In this document: positions 24,053-33,471 of the stretch, piece after piece | Layout: every line of letters starts with the position of its first letter | How positions within the stretch are numbered: position 1 is the stretch's first letter | Translations under genes and position numbers: made by a program | Origin: Jatrophihabitans sp. | GTDB lineage: Bacteria; Actinomycetota; Actinomycetes; Mycobacteriales; Jatrophihabitantaceae | DNA: 64,000 bases | Direction of reading: 5' to 3' | NCBI GenBank assembly: GCA_036399055.1 | Contig: DASWNX010000040.1 | Coordinates: 124,001-188,000, forward strand | Notes under the pieces: model-generated | Told to the model about the DNA's origin: nothing | Database searches by the model: none | Seen by the model: only the letters and a program-made list of their open reading frames with translations

Positions 24053-24469
24053 TGCGAATCCGTTCTGTTGCTCTGAAAGACCGCCGCACAGCGTCAACTG
24101 CCTGGCGACACCCTCAGGGTTGTCGAGAAGCGGGTACAAGTCGAGAGCCGACGTCAGCCGTTGGCCCGTTCGTTCCAGGGTAGTTGCTCGCGCGACGAGC
24201 GGTGAGCCTCTCGGCTCATCCGGCTCCCTCCTCATCAAAACCACAGCCAGCGGCCAGGTAAGAGGGCGCGACTGGCGGTGCGGCGGTCAACCCCGGAACC
24301 GTCGAGTGGGGAATCCGCTCGCGGGCGGCGTCCGGTGTTTGTCCTCTTCATTCCCTTCAGGGGCACGTTGTCGGCGATATGGCCGATGTTTTTCCAGAAC
24401 AGTGGTGAACAGTGGGGTAGGGTGGGTCATAGTGGGGGTAGTGTTAAGTTCGAGTCATGGAGGTGGGCG
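24053..24469. other. Divergent moxR/mraZ intergenic region
   Basis: This 417-bp stretch has no established gene. On the minus strand AGGAGG (24232-24227) stands seven bases before ATG 24219, which opens a 21-residue ORF ([20 protein letters not shown]...) ending at 24154, about 100 bp before moxR; it may be a leader or chance. On the plus strand 24402-24437 carries the MraZ-type repeats. Promoter boxes were not identified with confidence. Confidence 0.5.
24402..24437 (+). promoter_or_regulatory. MraZ operator repeats
   Basis: Four direct hexamers GTGGTG, GTGGGG, GTGGGT and GTGGGG begin at 24402, 24412, 24422 and 24432, an exact 10-bp period. MraZ is known to bind such TGGGN repeats spaced by one helical turn upstream of its own gene. 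The array ends 32 bp before the mraZ start. Confidence 0.75.
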
Positions 24470-24898
24470 ATGTTTCTCGGCACGCACACCCCTCGGCTCG
24501 ACGACAAGGGCCGGCTCGCTCTGCCCGCGAAGTTCCGCACCGAGCTGGAAGGAGGACTGGTGATCACCAAGGGCCAGGAGCGCTGCCTCTTCGTGTTTCC
24601 GATGGCCGAGTTCAGCCGGATCACCGAACTGCTGCGCTCGGCGCCGGTCACCCAGCGCAGCGTCCGGGACTACAGCCGGGTGTTCTTCGCCAGCGCCTCG
24701 CACGAGGTGCCCGACGGCCAGGGCAGGATCACCGTCCCCAGTCAACTGCGCGAGTACGCCGGGTTGTCCAAGGACTGCGTCGTGATCGGCGCGAACAGCC
24801 GGGTCGAGGTCTGGGACTCGGCGGCGTGGCAGAGCTACCTCGCCGACACCGAGCAGTCCTTCGCCGACGCCGAGGAGGTGCTGCCCGGCCTGCTCTAG
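24470..24898 (+). CDS. mraZ: Transcriptional regulator MraZ
   Basis: Ring-forming DNA-binding protein that opens and autoregulates the division and cell-wall cluster. The 142-residue protein consists of two SpoVT-AbrB-like halves: [23 protein letters not shown] and, in the second half, [21 protein letters not shown], each containing the DxxGR motif. GGAGGT lies five bases before ATG 24470. The upstream GTGGG repeats are its expected operator. A gap of 264 bp without recognised features separates it from rsmH. Confidence 0.96.
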   Translation: MFLGTHTPRLDDKGRLALPAKFRTELEGGLVITKGQERCLFVFPMAEFSRITELLRSAPVTQRSVRDYSRVFFASASHEVPDGQGRITVPSQLREYAGLSKDCVVIGANSRVEVWDSAAWQSYLADTEQSFADAEEVLPGLL

Positions 24899-25162
24899 GG
24901 CCAGCTCCATCGACATCGTTGCGGCGCGCCGGCCCCCGGCGCATGCGGATCGGCCTCCTCCCGCCACCTCCGAGCCCACCTGACGCACTTCCCCGGCGCC
25001 AGGCGGATCGGCCCCGGCAGGCGGGCGGGGACCAGTCGGCATGAGACGGGCGCCAGCCCCGGCAACACCGGCAGCACAGAAGGGGATGACCCGGACCAGC
25101 CGCGACAGACACCGCCGGCTCGACAGCTACAGCGCACCACCGAGATGTTCAGGAGTCACCGC

Positions 25163-26134
25163 ATGGGCGAACCGGAGCCACCGGCCCCGGCTGGGCACGT
25201 CCCGGTGCTGCTGGACCGGGTGCTGGAGCTGCTTGCCCCGGCCCTGACCCGGCCTGGCGCGGTGCTCGTCGACGCCACCCTGGGCCTCGGCGGCCACAGC
25301 GAGGCTCTGCTGCGGGCTCATCCCGAGCTGAGGCTCGTCGGCCTGGACCGCGACCGGCAGGCGCTGCGGCTGGCCGCCCAACGGCTGGCCCCCTTCGCCG
25401 GGCGCACCCACCTGGTGCACGCCGTCTACGACCAGCTTCCCGAGGTGCTCGATGACCTCGAGCTCACCGGGATCGACGGGGCGCTGTTCGACCTGGGGGT
25501 CTCCTCCATGCAACTGGACCTGGTCGAGCGTGGCTTCTCCTACGCCCAGGACGCGCCGCTGGACATGCGGATGGACGAGCAGGACCCGTTGACCGCCGAG
25601 GAGATCGTCAACAGCTACCCGGTGCCGCGATTGGCGCGGGTGCTGCGCGAATTCGGCGAGGAGCGGTTCGCGCTGCGGATCGCCCAGGCGATCGGGCGCC
25701 GCCGCGCCGAGCACCGGCTCACCTCCACCGCCGAGCTGGCCGAGCTGGTGCGTCAGGCGATCCCCGCCGCGACCCGCCGCACCGGTGGCCATCCCGCCAA
25801 GCGCACCTTCCAGGCGCTGCGGATCGAGGTCAACTCAGAACTCGCCGCGGTCCAGGCCGCGATTCCCGCCGCGTTGCAGGCGCTGACCGTAGGGGGGCGC
25901 ATCGTCGTGCTGGCCTATCACTCCCTGGAGGACCGGATCGTCAAGCGCAGCTTCGCCGAACTCGCCCTTGACCAGACTCCGCCGGACCTTCCGGTGGCTC
26001 TCGCGGCGGCCGGCCCGCAGATCAGGTTGCTGAGCAGGGGATCCGAGCCTGCCACCGAGGCCGAGATCGCGGCCAACCCGCGAGCCGCCTCGGTGCGGCT
26101 CAGAGCCGCCGAGCGCATCCGGGAGGCAGCATGA
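25163..26134 (+). CDS. rsmH: 16S rRNA (cytosine-1402 N4)-methyltransferase
   Basis: Methylates C1402 of 16S rRNA in the P site region. The 323-residue protein shows [14 protein letters not shown], the SAM loop [31 protein letters not shown], the [16 protein letters not shown] segment and [18 protein letters not shown], all diagnostic for RsmH (MraW). Start ATG 25163 has AGGAGT seven bases before it; ATG 25145 lies upstream in frame but overlaps that site. The 3' end is coupled to the ftsL-like gene by ATGA at 26131. Confidence 0.96.
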   Translation: MGEPEPPAPAGHVPVLLDRVLELLAPALTRPGAVLVDATLGLGGHSEALLRAHPELRLVGLDRDRQALRLAAQRLAPFAGRTHLVHAVYDQLPEVLDDLELTGIDGALFDLGVSSMQLDLVERGFSYAQDAPLDMRMDEQDPLTAEEIVNSYPVPRLARVLREFGEERFALRIAQAIGRRRAEHRLTSTAELAELVRQAIPAATRRTGGHPAKRTFQALRIEVNSELAAVQAAIPAALQALTVGGRIVVLAYHSLEDRIVKRSFAELALDQTPPDLPVALAAAGPQIRLLSRGSEPATEAEIAANPRAASVRLRAAERIREAA

Positions 26135-26760
26135 CCGCCCGTCCACCCGCTCAGCCCGGCGTCGCGCTGCACGTCCGGCTGAGCCGGCTGCCGCTGCCGG
26201 TGCTGCTGACGATCATGCTGGTCGCGGGCCTGTGCGCGTTGCTGGCGTTGAACACCGCTTCGGCCGCCCAGGAACTCAAGCAGCGCTCGCTGAACGACAG
26301 CAACACCGCGCTGTCAGACCTGGAGCAGCAGCTGATGCGCGACCTGGCGGCCAAGCAGGCGCCCGCCTCCCTGGCCGCGGCCGCGGCCGCGCAGGGTCTG
26401 GTGCCCAATCCGAACCCGGCCTTCCTCCGGCTCAACGCCGACGGCTCGGTCACGGTGCTGGGCTCACCGGCAGCTGCCACCACCACCCCGCCGGCGGCGC
26501 CACCGCCACCGCAGCCCGCGCCGCCAGCCCCCGCCACCTCCGCCACCTCCGCCGCTGCCGGCGCGACGCCGGCCAGGACGGCGCCCAGCACGTCCACCGG
26601 ACCGGCGCCGGCCTCCAGCAGGCCCGCCAGCCGGCCGGCCGGCAGCAGCAGCCGGACTTCGGCGCCGGTGGTGACTGTGACGGTGACCCGGCCCGCCGCG
26701 GCGCCGACCCCCTCTGCCACTGCCCGCACGACGAACTCGACCGCGCCCGGAGGGCCGTGA
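26131..26760 (+). CDS. ftsL: FtsL-like division protein
   Basis: Bitopic membrane protein located between rsmH and ftsI, where FtsL is expected. Of 209 residues, a short cytoplasmic N-terminus is followed by one membrane helix ([20 protein letters not shown], about 23-42), a coiled-coil-like segment ([29 protein letters not shown]) and the [22 protein letters not shown] piece that actinobacterial FtsL proteins share. The last 100 residues are Pro/Ala/Ser/Thr-rich and probably disordered or wall-spanning. Identity rests on position and topology as FtsL sequences are poorly conserved. Its stop overlaps the ftsI ATG. Confidence 0.8.
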   Translation: MTARPPAQPGVALHVRLSRLPLPVLLTIMLVAGLCALLALNTASAAQELKQRSLNDSNTALSDLEQQLMRDLAAKQAPASLAAAAAAQGLVPNPNPAFLRLNADGSVTVLGSPAAATTTPPAAPPPPQPAPPAPATSATSAAAGATPARTAPSTSTGPAPASSRPASRPAGSSSRTSAPVVTVTVTRPAAAPTPSATARTTNSTAPGGP

Positions 26761-29066
26761 TGACCCGACCACCACAGCAGCCGCCGGTCACACCACCGCG
26801 GCCCGGCGCCCCTCGTCTCGGCCGGCAGCCGGTCCAACCGGTCTCCGATCGGCCCCGATCGCCGGGTCGGCAGTCCGCCGGCGCGCGGGAGCCGCACCGA
26901 GCCGGCGCCACCGCAGCGCCGGGGCAGCGCCAGGCGGCGCGTAAGGCGTCCGGCCCGCCAGAGACGGCGCGTCAGACGCCCCCCTCCCGTCAGGCGCCCG
27001 GCCCGGGCCAGGCGCCAGGGCAGCGCCCGACGCCTCGTCAGCCGCAGGCGCCGGGCTCCCGCCAGGTGTCCGGCCAGGCGCCGCGGCCGCGTCCGACTCC
27101 TCACCAGCCGCAGGCGCCCGGTTCCCGCCATGCGCCCGGCTCCGGTCACGCTGGTTTCCGCCAGGCGCCCGGCTCCGCTCACGCGCCGGGCCCGCGTCCG
27201 GCGCCGGCCTCACAGCGGGACGCGAGCCGCAGGCAGCCGCCGGCTCAGCGGCAACGCCCGGCACGGCGTCCGGCCACGTCGCGCCGGCCCGCCGGCGTCC
27301 GCTCGGCGCCGCGGTCCCGCGCGCTGCGCCTGGGCGGATCCCTGCGGCGGCTCTGGGCCAGCGTGGCGGCGGTGACCCTGCTGCTGTCGGTGGTGTTCGT
27401 CCGGCTGGTGTGGTTGCAGGGCATGGACACCGCCGGTTACGCGCTGGCCTCCTCTGACGAGAAGCACGGGTCCATGACCCTGCACGCGGCCCGCGGCTCG
27501 ATCGTGGACCGCAACGGCGTGCCGCTGGCCTACACCGCCGACGCCAAGGACATCGTCGCCGATCCGACGATGGTGCCGGTGGGCGACCGGCTGGAGTACG
27601 CGACGCTGCTTTCGCCGCTGGTGGGCAAGTCGGTGATAGCGATCGCCGACCAGCTCACCTCCACCTCGCACTACGCGCTGCTGGCCACCGCCCTCTCACC
27701 GGCGGCGGCCAAGCAGATCGAGGACCTGCGGCTGGACGGCAAGCCGTTGCCGGGCATCTTCGCCCAGGCCACCTCGCAGCGGCTCTATCCCGGCAAGAGC
27801 ACCGGCGCGAACGTGATCGGCCTGGTCAAGTCCGACGGCGTCGGGGCGGCCGGCGTGGAGTACAGCCACGACTCGCTGCTCAAGGGCGCCGACGGCTCGG
27901 TCAGCTACCAGAAGGACTCGGTCGGCAACGTCAATCCCGCCGGCCCGATCAAGCGCAAGGCCGCGATCGACGGCGGCACCGTCCGGCTCACGATCGACCA
28001 GGACCTGCAGTACATCAGCCAGTCCTACCTCGAGCACGCCATCAAGCGGACCAAGGCCAAGGGCGGTCAGGTGACGGTCCTGGACTCCCGGACCGGGCAG
28101 ATCCTGGCGCTGGCCTCCAACGGCTCCTTCGATCCGCAGAACCCGGCCAGCATCAAGGCCGGCCAGTCGCTCAACCCCAATGTCCAGCAGGTCTTCGAGC
28201 CGGGCTCGGTGAACAAGATCGTCACCATGGCCGCAGCGCTGGAGAAGGGGCTGATCACCCCCCGCACGGTGCTCACCGTTCCGCAGACCGTCCAGACCGG
28301 CGGGATCACCGTGCATGACGCCTGGTGGCACCCGGAGCAGAAGTTCACCGCCACCGGTGTGCTGGCCGAGTCCTCCAATGTCGGCACCCTGGCGATCGCC
28401 GACCGGGTCGGCAAGCAGAGCTTCTACGAGTACCTGCAACGGTTCGGCCTGGGCCAGAAGACCGGCGTGGAGCTGCCCGGTGAGAGCGCCGGGTTGCTGC
28501 CCGACATCGGCAGCTGGTCTGACTCGACCTTCGCCAACCTGCCGATCGGGCAGGGGGTGGCCCTGACCTCGCTGCAGCTGGCCTCGATGTACCAGACGGT
28601 GGCCAACGACGGCGTCCGGATCCCACCGCGGATCGTCAGCTCGGTGACCGACGCCGACGGCTCGGTGACTGCGACCGCGCGACCGGCCGGCATCCGGGTG
28701 ATGTCGGCGCCGAACGCCCGGACGCTGCGCACGATGCTGGAGTCGGTGACGCTCAAGGGCGGCACCGGCGTGAAGGCGGCCATTCCCGGGTATCGGGTGG
28801 CAGGCAAGACCGGCACGGCCCAGCAGCCCGATCCGGCGACCGGCCGGTACTCCGACTCCAACTACTGGCTGACCTTCGCAGGCATGGCGCCGGCGGACAA
28901 CCCGCGGTTCACGATCGCCATCATGGTCGATGACCCGAGGGCGGGCCTGGAGGGCGGGGACGTCGCGGCGCCGCTGTTCCGCCAGATCGCCTCCTACCAG
29001 CTGTCCGCGGCCAAGATCGCGCCCAGCGGATCGCAGTCCGTGCTCGTTCCGCTGACCCTGAACTGA
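26760..29066 (+). CDS. ftsI: Septal peptidoglycan transpeptidase FtsI (class B PBP)
   Basis: Cross-links septal peptidoglycan. The 768-residue protein has an unusually long cytoplasmic N-terminus of about 195 residues made of Pro/Gln/Arg/Gly repeats (units like QAPGPGQAPGQ and QPQAPGSR), one membrane helix near residues 198-221, a dimerisation domain, and the transpeptidase domain with SVNK (FEPGSVNKIV, about residue 481), SSN (AESSNVGT) and KTGTAQ (about 681). No PASTA domain follows. Start ATG 26760 overlaps the stop of the ftsL-like gene; the frame stays open far upstream only as a shadow of that gene. Confidence 0.95.
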   Translation: MTRPPQQPPVTPPRPGAPRLGRQPVQPVSDRPRSPGRQSAGAREPHRAGATAAPGQRQAARKASGPPETARQTPPSRQAPGPGQAPGQRPTPRQPQAPGSRQVSGQAPRPRPTPHQPQAPGSRHAPGSGHAGFRQAPGSAHAPGPRPAPASQRDASRRQPPAQRQRPARRPATSRRPAGVRSAPRSRALRLGGSLRRLWASVAAVTLLLSVVFVRLVWLQGMDTAGYALASSDEKHGSMTLHAARGSIVDRNGVPLAYTADAKDIVADPTMVPVGDRLEYATLLSPLVGKSVIAIADQLTSTSHYALLATALSPAAAKQIEDLRLDGKPLPGIFAQATSQRLYPGKSTGANVIGLVKSDGVGAAGVEYSHDSLLKGADGSVSYQKDSVGNVNPAGPIKRKAAIDGGTVRLTIDQDLQYISQSYLEHAIKRTKAKGGQVTVLDSRTGQILALASNGSFDPQNPASIKAGQSLNPNVQQVFEPGSVNKIVTMAAALEKGLITPRTVLTVPQTVQTGGITVHDAWWHPEQKFTATGVLAESSNVGTLAIADRVGKQSFYEYLQRFGLGQKTGVELPGESAGLLPDIGSWSDSTFANLPIGQGVALTSLQLASMYQTVANDGVRIPPRIVSSVTDADGSVTATARPAGIRVMSAPNARTLRTMLESVTLKGGTGVKAAIPGYRVAGKTGTAQQPDPATGRYSDSNYWLTFAGMAPADNPRFTIAIMVDDPRAGLEGGDVAAPLFRQIASYQLSAAKIAPSGSQSVLVPLTLN

Positions 29067-29116
29067 CCGTGGTCAGCCAGCGCGATGACAGGCAAGGTGA
29101 GCGCCGGAGGGAGCCC

Positions 29117-30745
29117 GTGAGCGCATCGGTAACGTGGGCAGGCGTGGCGCCACTGCAGCAGGGTCAGCAGCCGGACGGGGCCGGGCTCCGCCCGAGCAAG
29201 GTAGTGCCCCGGCGGCTCGGCGAGCTGGCGACGCTGACGGGCGCCACGGTGGCCGGCCAGGACCGGCGCGTGTGGGAGCTGGCGGTCTCCGGGGTGAGCG
29301 TCAGCTCGGCCCAGGTGCGCCCGGGTGACCTGTTCGCCGCGCTGCCCGGCGCGAGCCGGCACGGGATCGCCTATCTCGACCAGGCGCTGGCGGCGGGTGC
29401 GGTGGCGGTGTTCACCGACCCGACCGGCGCCGCAGAAGCGGCCAGGCTGAGCCCGGAGTCGCCGGCGCTGGTCACTGTGGACCCGAGGGCGGCGCTGGGC
29501 CCGTTGTCTGCTGAGGTGTACGGGAATCCGTCCCGCGCGCTGCCGGTGTTCGGCGTCACCGGAACCAGCGGCAAGACCACCACCACCTTTCTGATGCGGG
29601 CCGGACTGGCCGCGGCCGGACGCCGGTCGGGGCTGATCGGAACCGTCGGTGTGTTCCTCGACTCCGAGACCGTGAAGACGCCGTTCACCACGCCTGAGGC
29701 GCCGCAGTTGCAGGCGCTGCTGGCGGTGATGCGCGAGCGCGGGCTGGACAGCGCCTCGATGGAGGTGTCATCGCACGCGCTGCGGCTGGGACGGGTGGAC
29801 GGCGCCGAGTTCGCGATAGCGGCTTTCACCAACCTCTCCCAGGACCATCTCGATTTTCACGCCGACATGCAGGACTACTTCGCCGCCAAGTCCCTGCTGT
29901 TCGACGGCCGGGCCCGGCGCGAGATCGTGGTGGTCGACGACGACTGGGGACGGCAGCTGGTGAAGCCGTCGACGGTCACGGTCAGCGCCGTGCACGACGC
30001 GGCGGACTGGCACGCCGCTGACGTGCGGGTGCTGGCCGATGGAAGCACCCGGTTCACCGCCCACGGACCGGGCGGGAGCTTTCCGGCCGGCTGCCGCATC
30101 CCGGGGGAGTACAACATCGCCAATACCCTGCTGGCGTTGGCGATCCTCGCCGAGGCCGGTGTCGAGGTCGCCGAGGTGGCGCCCGCGGTGGCCGCCGCGC
30201 AGGTGCGTGGGCGGATGGAGCGGGTGGACGGCGACCAGCCGTTTCTGGTGGTGGTCGACTACAGCCACAAGCCGGCCGGGGTGTCGGGGGCGTTGCAGGC
30301 GCTGCGGCCGCTGACGGCCGGTCGGCTGATCATCGTGCTGGGCTGCGGCGGTGACCGCGACCGCGGCAAGCGCGCGGTGATGGGCGAGGTCGCCGCCTCC
30401 GAGGCCGACGTGCTGATCGTGACCGATGACAACCCCCGCTCCGAGCCACCGGCTCAGATCCGTGCCGCGATGATCTCCGGCGCCCACAGCGTGCCGGCCG
30501 GGCAGCGCGCCCAGGTCATCGAAGAAGGCGACCGGCGCAGTGCCATCAAGCGGGCCATCGGACTGGCCCAGGCCGGTGACACCGTCCTAATAGCGGGCAA
30601 GGGTCACGAGACCGGGCAGGAGGTCGAGGGCGTCCTGCTCGCCTTCGACGACGTCACGGTGGCCTCTGAGGCCCTGGCCGGGCAGGGCTACCACAAGGAC
30701 GAACGCGACGGCCGGCAGGCGGAATGCGGCGTGAGCCGGCTGTGA
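29117..30745 (+). CDS. murE: UDP-MurNAc-tripeptide synthetase (meso-diaminopimelate adding)
   Basis: Adds the third amino acid of the peptidoglycan stem. ATP-binding loop GVTGTSGKTTTTFL, TTPEAPQLQALL with substrate contacts, EVSSHALRLGRV, NLSQDHLDFH and the specificity motif DDNPRSEPP are visible; DNPR in this motif indicates meso-diaminopimelate rather than lysine. The end VLIAGKGHETGQEV is typical. GTG 29117 is chosen because GGAGG is six bases upstream; the frame is open from GTG 29069, two bases after the ftsI stop. The last four bases overlap a GTG start of murF. Confidence 0.96.
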   Translation: MSASVTWAGVAPLQQGQQPDGAGLRPSKVVPRRLGELATLTGATVAGQDRRVWELAVSGVSVSSAQVRPGDLFAALPGASRHGIAYLDQALAAGAVAVFTDPTGAAEAARLSPESPALVTVDPRAALGPLSAEVYGNPSRALPVFGVTGTSGKTTTTFLMRAGLAAAGRRSGLIGTVGVFLDSETVKTPFTTPEAPQLQALLAVMRERGLDSASMEVSSHALRLGRVDGAEFAIAAFTNLSQDHLDFHADMQDYFAAKSLLFDGRARREIVVVDDDWGRQLVKPSTVTVSAVHDAADWHAADVRVLADGSTRFTAHGPGGSFPAGCRIPGEYNIANTLLALAILAEAGVEVAEVAPAVAAAQVRGRMERVDGDQPFLVVVDYSHKPAGVSGALQALRPLTAGRLIIVLGCGGDRDRGKRAVMGEVAASEADVLIVTDDNPRSEPPAQIRAAMISGAHSVPAGQRAQVIEEGDRRSAIKRAIGLAQAGDTVLIAGKGHETGQEVEGVLLAFDDVTVASEALAGQGYHKDERDGRQAECGVSRL

Positions 30746-32169
30746 TCAAGCTGAGTCTGGCCGAGATCGCCGCAATCGTCGGCGGCCGGCTGGTAGCCGC
30801 CGACCCTGAGCAGACGGTGTCGGGCAAGGTCGAGTTCGACAGCCGAAAGGTCGTCGCCGGCGACCTGTTCCTGGCGATCGCCGGCGAACGGGTGGACGGT
30901 CACGACTACGCCGAGGCAGCCGTCAGGGCGGGAGCGGTTGCTGTGCTGGCCAGCCGCGAGGTGGCTGCTCCGACGATTCTGGTGGCGGACCCCATCGAGG
31001 CGATCACCTCGTTGGCGCGGGCGGTGGCGCCGCGGCTCAACGCAACCGTCATCGGCATCACAGGCTCCTCCGGCAAGACCTCGACGAAGGACCTGCTCGG
31101 GCAGGTGCTGGCCGCCGCCGGGCCCACCGTCGCCACTCCAGCATCGTTCAACAACGAGCTGGGCTACCCCTACACGGTGCTGCTGGCGGATGAGAGAACC
31201 CAGTACCTGGTGCTCGAGACGTCCTCCCGCGGGGTGGGCCACATCCGGCACCTGACCGGTATCGCGGCGCCGCGGCTGGCCGCGGTGCTCAACGTCGGCA
31301 GCGCCCACCTGTCCGAGTTCGGCAGCGTCCAGACGATCGCCCTGGCCAAGGGCGAGCTGGTCGAGGCGCTACCCGGCGCCGCCGACGGCGGGGTCGCGGT
31401 GCTCAACGCCGATGACCGGCTGGTCATGGAGATGGCCGCGCGCACCACTGCCCGGATCGTGACCGCCGGTGAGCACCCGGACGCCGACGTGCGGGCCGCC
31501 GGCGTCGTGGTGGACTCCTCGGGCCGGGCCCGCTTCGAGCTGATCACAGCCGCCGGCAGCGCCGCGGTCAGCTTGAAGGTGCGCGGCGAACACCAGGTCT
31601 CCAACGCCGTGATCGTGGCGGCGCTGGCCCTGGCGTGCGGGCTGGAGCTGCCGATGGTCGCTCACGCGCTCTCCCAGGCGAGCGCGCTCTCGGCCTGGCG
31701 CATGCAGGTCAGCGAGACCGCGGCAGGCATAACGGTGATCAATGACGCCTACAACGCCAATCCGGAGTCGATGCGGGCAGCGTTGAAGGCGCTGGCGATC
31801 ATGTCCGAAGGGCGCCGGTCGGTCGCGGTGCTGGGCCACATGGCCGAGCTGGGGCCCGACGCGATCGCCCAACACGACGCGCTGGGCCGGCACGCCGTGC
31901 GCCTGGACATCGCGGCGCTGATCGCGGTGGGCGAGCAGGCCCGTGCCATCGCCACCGGCGCGGCGCTCGAAGGCTCCTACGACGGTGAGTCAGAGTGGGT
32001 GCCGGACGCGACGGCGGCTGTCGCCAGACTCGGTGACCTGTTGCGGCCAGGTGATGTGGTTCTGGTGAAAGGATCCCGGTCGGCGGCGATGGAGGTTGTG
32101 GCGCAGGCGCTCATCGAACGGTTCGGCAGCCTTCCCGACACTCCTTCGGCCCAAGCCGGCCCGGCATGA
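30742..32169 (+). CDS. murF: UDP-MurNAc-tripeptide:D-Ala-D-Ala ligase
   Basis: Completes the UDP-MurNAc-pentapeptide. About 475 residues: N-terminal IKLSLAEIAAIVGGRLV as in other MurF proteins, GITGSSGKTSTKDLLGQVL P-loop, TPASFNNELGYPYTVLLAD, GSAHLSEFGS, and the C-terminal VINDAYNANPESMRAAL motif that defines MurF. GTG 30742 overlaps the murE stop (GTGA) and gives the normal N-terminus; ATG 30724 is an in-frame alternative. It is coupled to mraY by ATGA at 32166. Confidence 0.95.
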   Translation: MIKLSLAEIAAIVGGRLVAADPEQTVSGKVEFDSRKVVAGDLFLAIAGERVDGHDYAEAAVRAGAVAVLASREVAAPTILVADPIEAITSLARAVAPRLNATVIGITGSSGKTSTKDLLGQVLAAAGPTVATPASFNNELGYPYTVLLADERTQYLVLETSSRGVGHIRHLTGIAAPRLAAVLNVGSAHLSEFGSVQTIALAKGELVEALPGAADGGVAVLNADDRLVMEMAARTTARIVTAGEHPDADVRAAGVVVDSSGRARFELITAAGSAAVSLKVRGEHQVSNAVIVAALALACGLELPMVAHALSQASALSAWRMQVSETAAGITVINDAYNANPESMRAALKALAIMSEGRRSVAVLGHMAELGPDAIAQHDALGRHAVRLDIAALIAVGEQARAIATGAALEGSYDGESEWVPDATAAVARLGDLLRPGDVVLVKGSRSAAMEVVAQALIERFGSLPDTPSAQAGPA

Positions 32170-33260
32170 AGACCATCCTGATCTCAGCGCTGTTCGGGCT
32201 GATGACCTCGATCCTGTTCACCCCCCTGGTGGTGAAGTACTTCCGCAGGAAGGGATTCGGGCAGGAGATCCGCGACGACGGTCCCAAGAGCCATCTGGTC
32301 AAGCGAGGCACCCCGACCATGGGCGGCGTGGCCATCATGGTCTCCACGATCGTCGGTTACCTGATGGCGCACCTGATCGGCTCGTTGCGCCACGACTCGG
32401 GTCCGACCGCCTCGGGCATGCTGCTGCTGTTCCTGATGCTGGGCGCGGGCGGAGTCGGCTTTCTCGACGACTTCATCAAGTTGCGGCACCGGCGCAGTTT
32501 GGGCCTGCGCGCTCGGGCGAAATTCGGCGGTCAGCTGCTGGTCGCGCTGTTGTTCGGCATCGGGGCGATGATGTTCAAGGACGAGCAGGGGCTGACGCCG
32601 GCGTCCAAGCGCATCTCCTACGTCCGTGACATCGGGGCCCTGTCGATCGGGGTGGTCGGCTTTCTGCTGCTGGCCTATCTGATCATCACCGCCACCACCA
32701 ACGCGGTGAACCTGACCGACGGCCTGGACGGGCTGGTGGCCGGCAGCGCCGCCATGGTGATGGGCGCCTACACCCTGCTGACCTTCATCCAGTTTCGCAG
32801 CAGTTGCCATCCGCCCCCGGCGCTGTCGGGCTGCTACGCGATCCGGGACCCGCAGGACCTGGCGTTGATCGCCGCCGCGGCGATGGGCGCGTGCTTCGGA
32901 TTCCTCTGGTGGAACGCCAAACCCGCCCAGATCTTCATGGGCGACACCGGCTCGATGGCGCTCGGCGGCCTGATGGCCGGCCTGGCGATCCTGTCGCGCA
33001 CCGAGCTGCTGCTGGTGGTGCTGGGTGGCCTGTTCGCCGTGGTGACCCTGTCCAGCGTCATCCAAACCGGTTGGTTCAAGTACACCCGGCTCAGGACCGG
33101 CACCGGCAAGCGGGTCTTTCGGATGGCGCCGTTCCATCACCATTTCGAGCTCGGAGGCTGGGAGGAGACGACCACCATCGTCCGCTTCTGGATCGTCAGC
33201 GGCTTGGCGGTCGCCTTCGGAATGGGCCTGTTCTATGCAGAGTTCATCTCGCACGGGTAG
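32166..33260 (+). CDS. mraY: Phospho-MurNAc-pentapeptide transferase (lipid I synthase)
   Basis: Integral membrane enzyme that moves phospho-MurNAc-pentapeptide to undecaprenyl phosphate. The 364 residues hold about ten helices with the family motifs RDDGPKSHLVKRGTPTMGG, FLDDFIKL (first Asp pair), TNAVNLTDGLDGLVAG, GDTGSMALGG and PFHHHFELGGWEE. The following gene in nearly all actinobacteria is murD, but here only a 67-codon ORF lies between mraY and ftsW. Confidence 0.97.
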   Translation: MKTILISALFGLMTSILFTPLVVKYFRRKGFGQEIRDDGPKSHLVKRGTPTMGGVAIMVSTIVGYLMAHLIGSLRHDSGPTASGMLLLFLMLGAGGVGFLDDFIKLRHRRSLGLRARAKFGGQLLVALLFGIGAMMFKDEQGLTPASKRISYVRDIGALSIGVVGFLLLAYLIITATTNAVNLTDGLDGLVAGSAAMVMGAYTLLTFIQFRSSCHPPPALSGCYAIRDPQDLALIAAAAMGACFGFLWWNAKPAQIFMGDTGSMALGGLMAGLAILSRTELLLVVLGGLFAVVTLSSVIQTGWFKYTRLRTGTGKRVFRMAPFHHHFELGGWEETTTIVRFWIVSGLAVAFGMGLFYAEFISHG

Positions 33261-33267
33261 TCCGGCG

Positions 33268-33471
33268 GTGAGCCAAGCCCGGGCGTCGCGGTCACGGCCG
33301 GGCCGACCGGGTGAGATCGAGAGCACGGTGGCACGACACGCGACACGCCTCCCGGGGAACACCCTGCCCAGGACCGACGATAGGGCCATGCACGAGGTCG
33401 CCGCCGCCGCGACGTCACTGGCCGGCGCCGGTGCCGTGGCACTGCCCGACGGCGCGTGGGCGTGGTCATGA
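33268..33471 (+). pseudogene. murD: Probable remnant of murD
   Basis: In the place of murD (normally about 1.4 kb) there is a 67-codon open frame starting GTG 33268, eight bases after the mraY stop region, and ending at 33471 with an ATGA overlap onto ftsW. Its C-terminal part, DDRAMHEVAAAATSLAGAG followed by AVALPDGAWAWS, can be laid against the MurD C-terminal segment of the form M-x-x-AV-x-AA-x-x-LA-x-PGD-x-VLL-x-PA-x-AS-x-D; an ARHA segment earlier also fits. No ATP-binding loop or other MurD motif is left. I infer an internal deletion leaving the two ends of murD in frame. It could alternatively be a chance ORF. Confidence 0.45.

Noticed and set aside
26232..26759. Upstream extension of the FtsI frame over the ftsL-like gene
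   Set aside because: It is the +1 frame of the ftsL-like gene; ATG 26760 overlapping the ftsL stop is the natural start.
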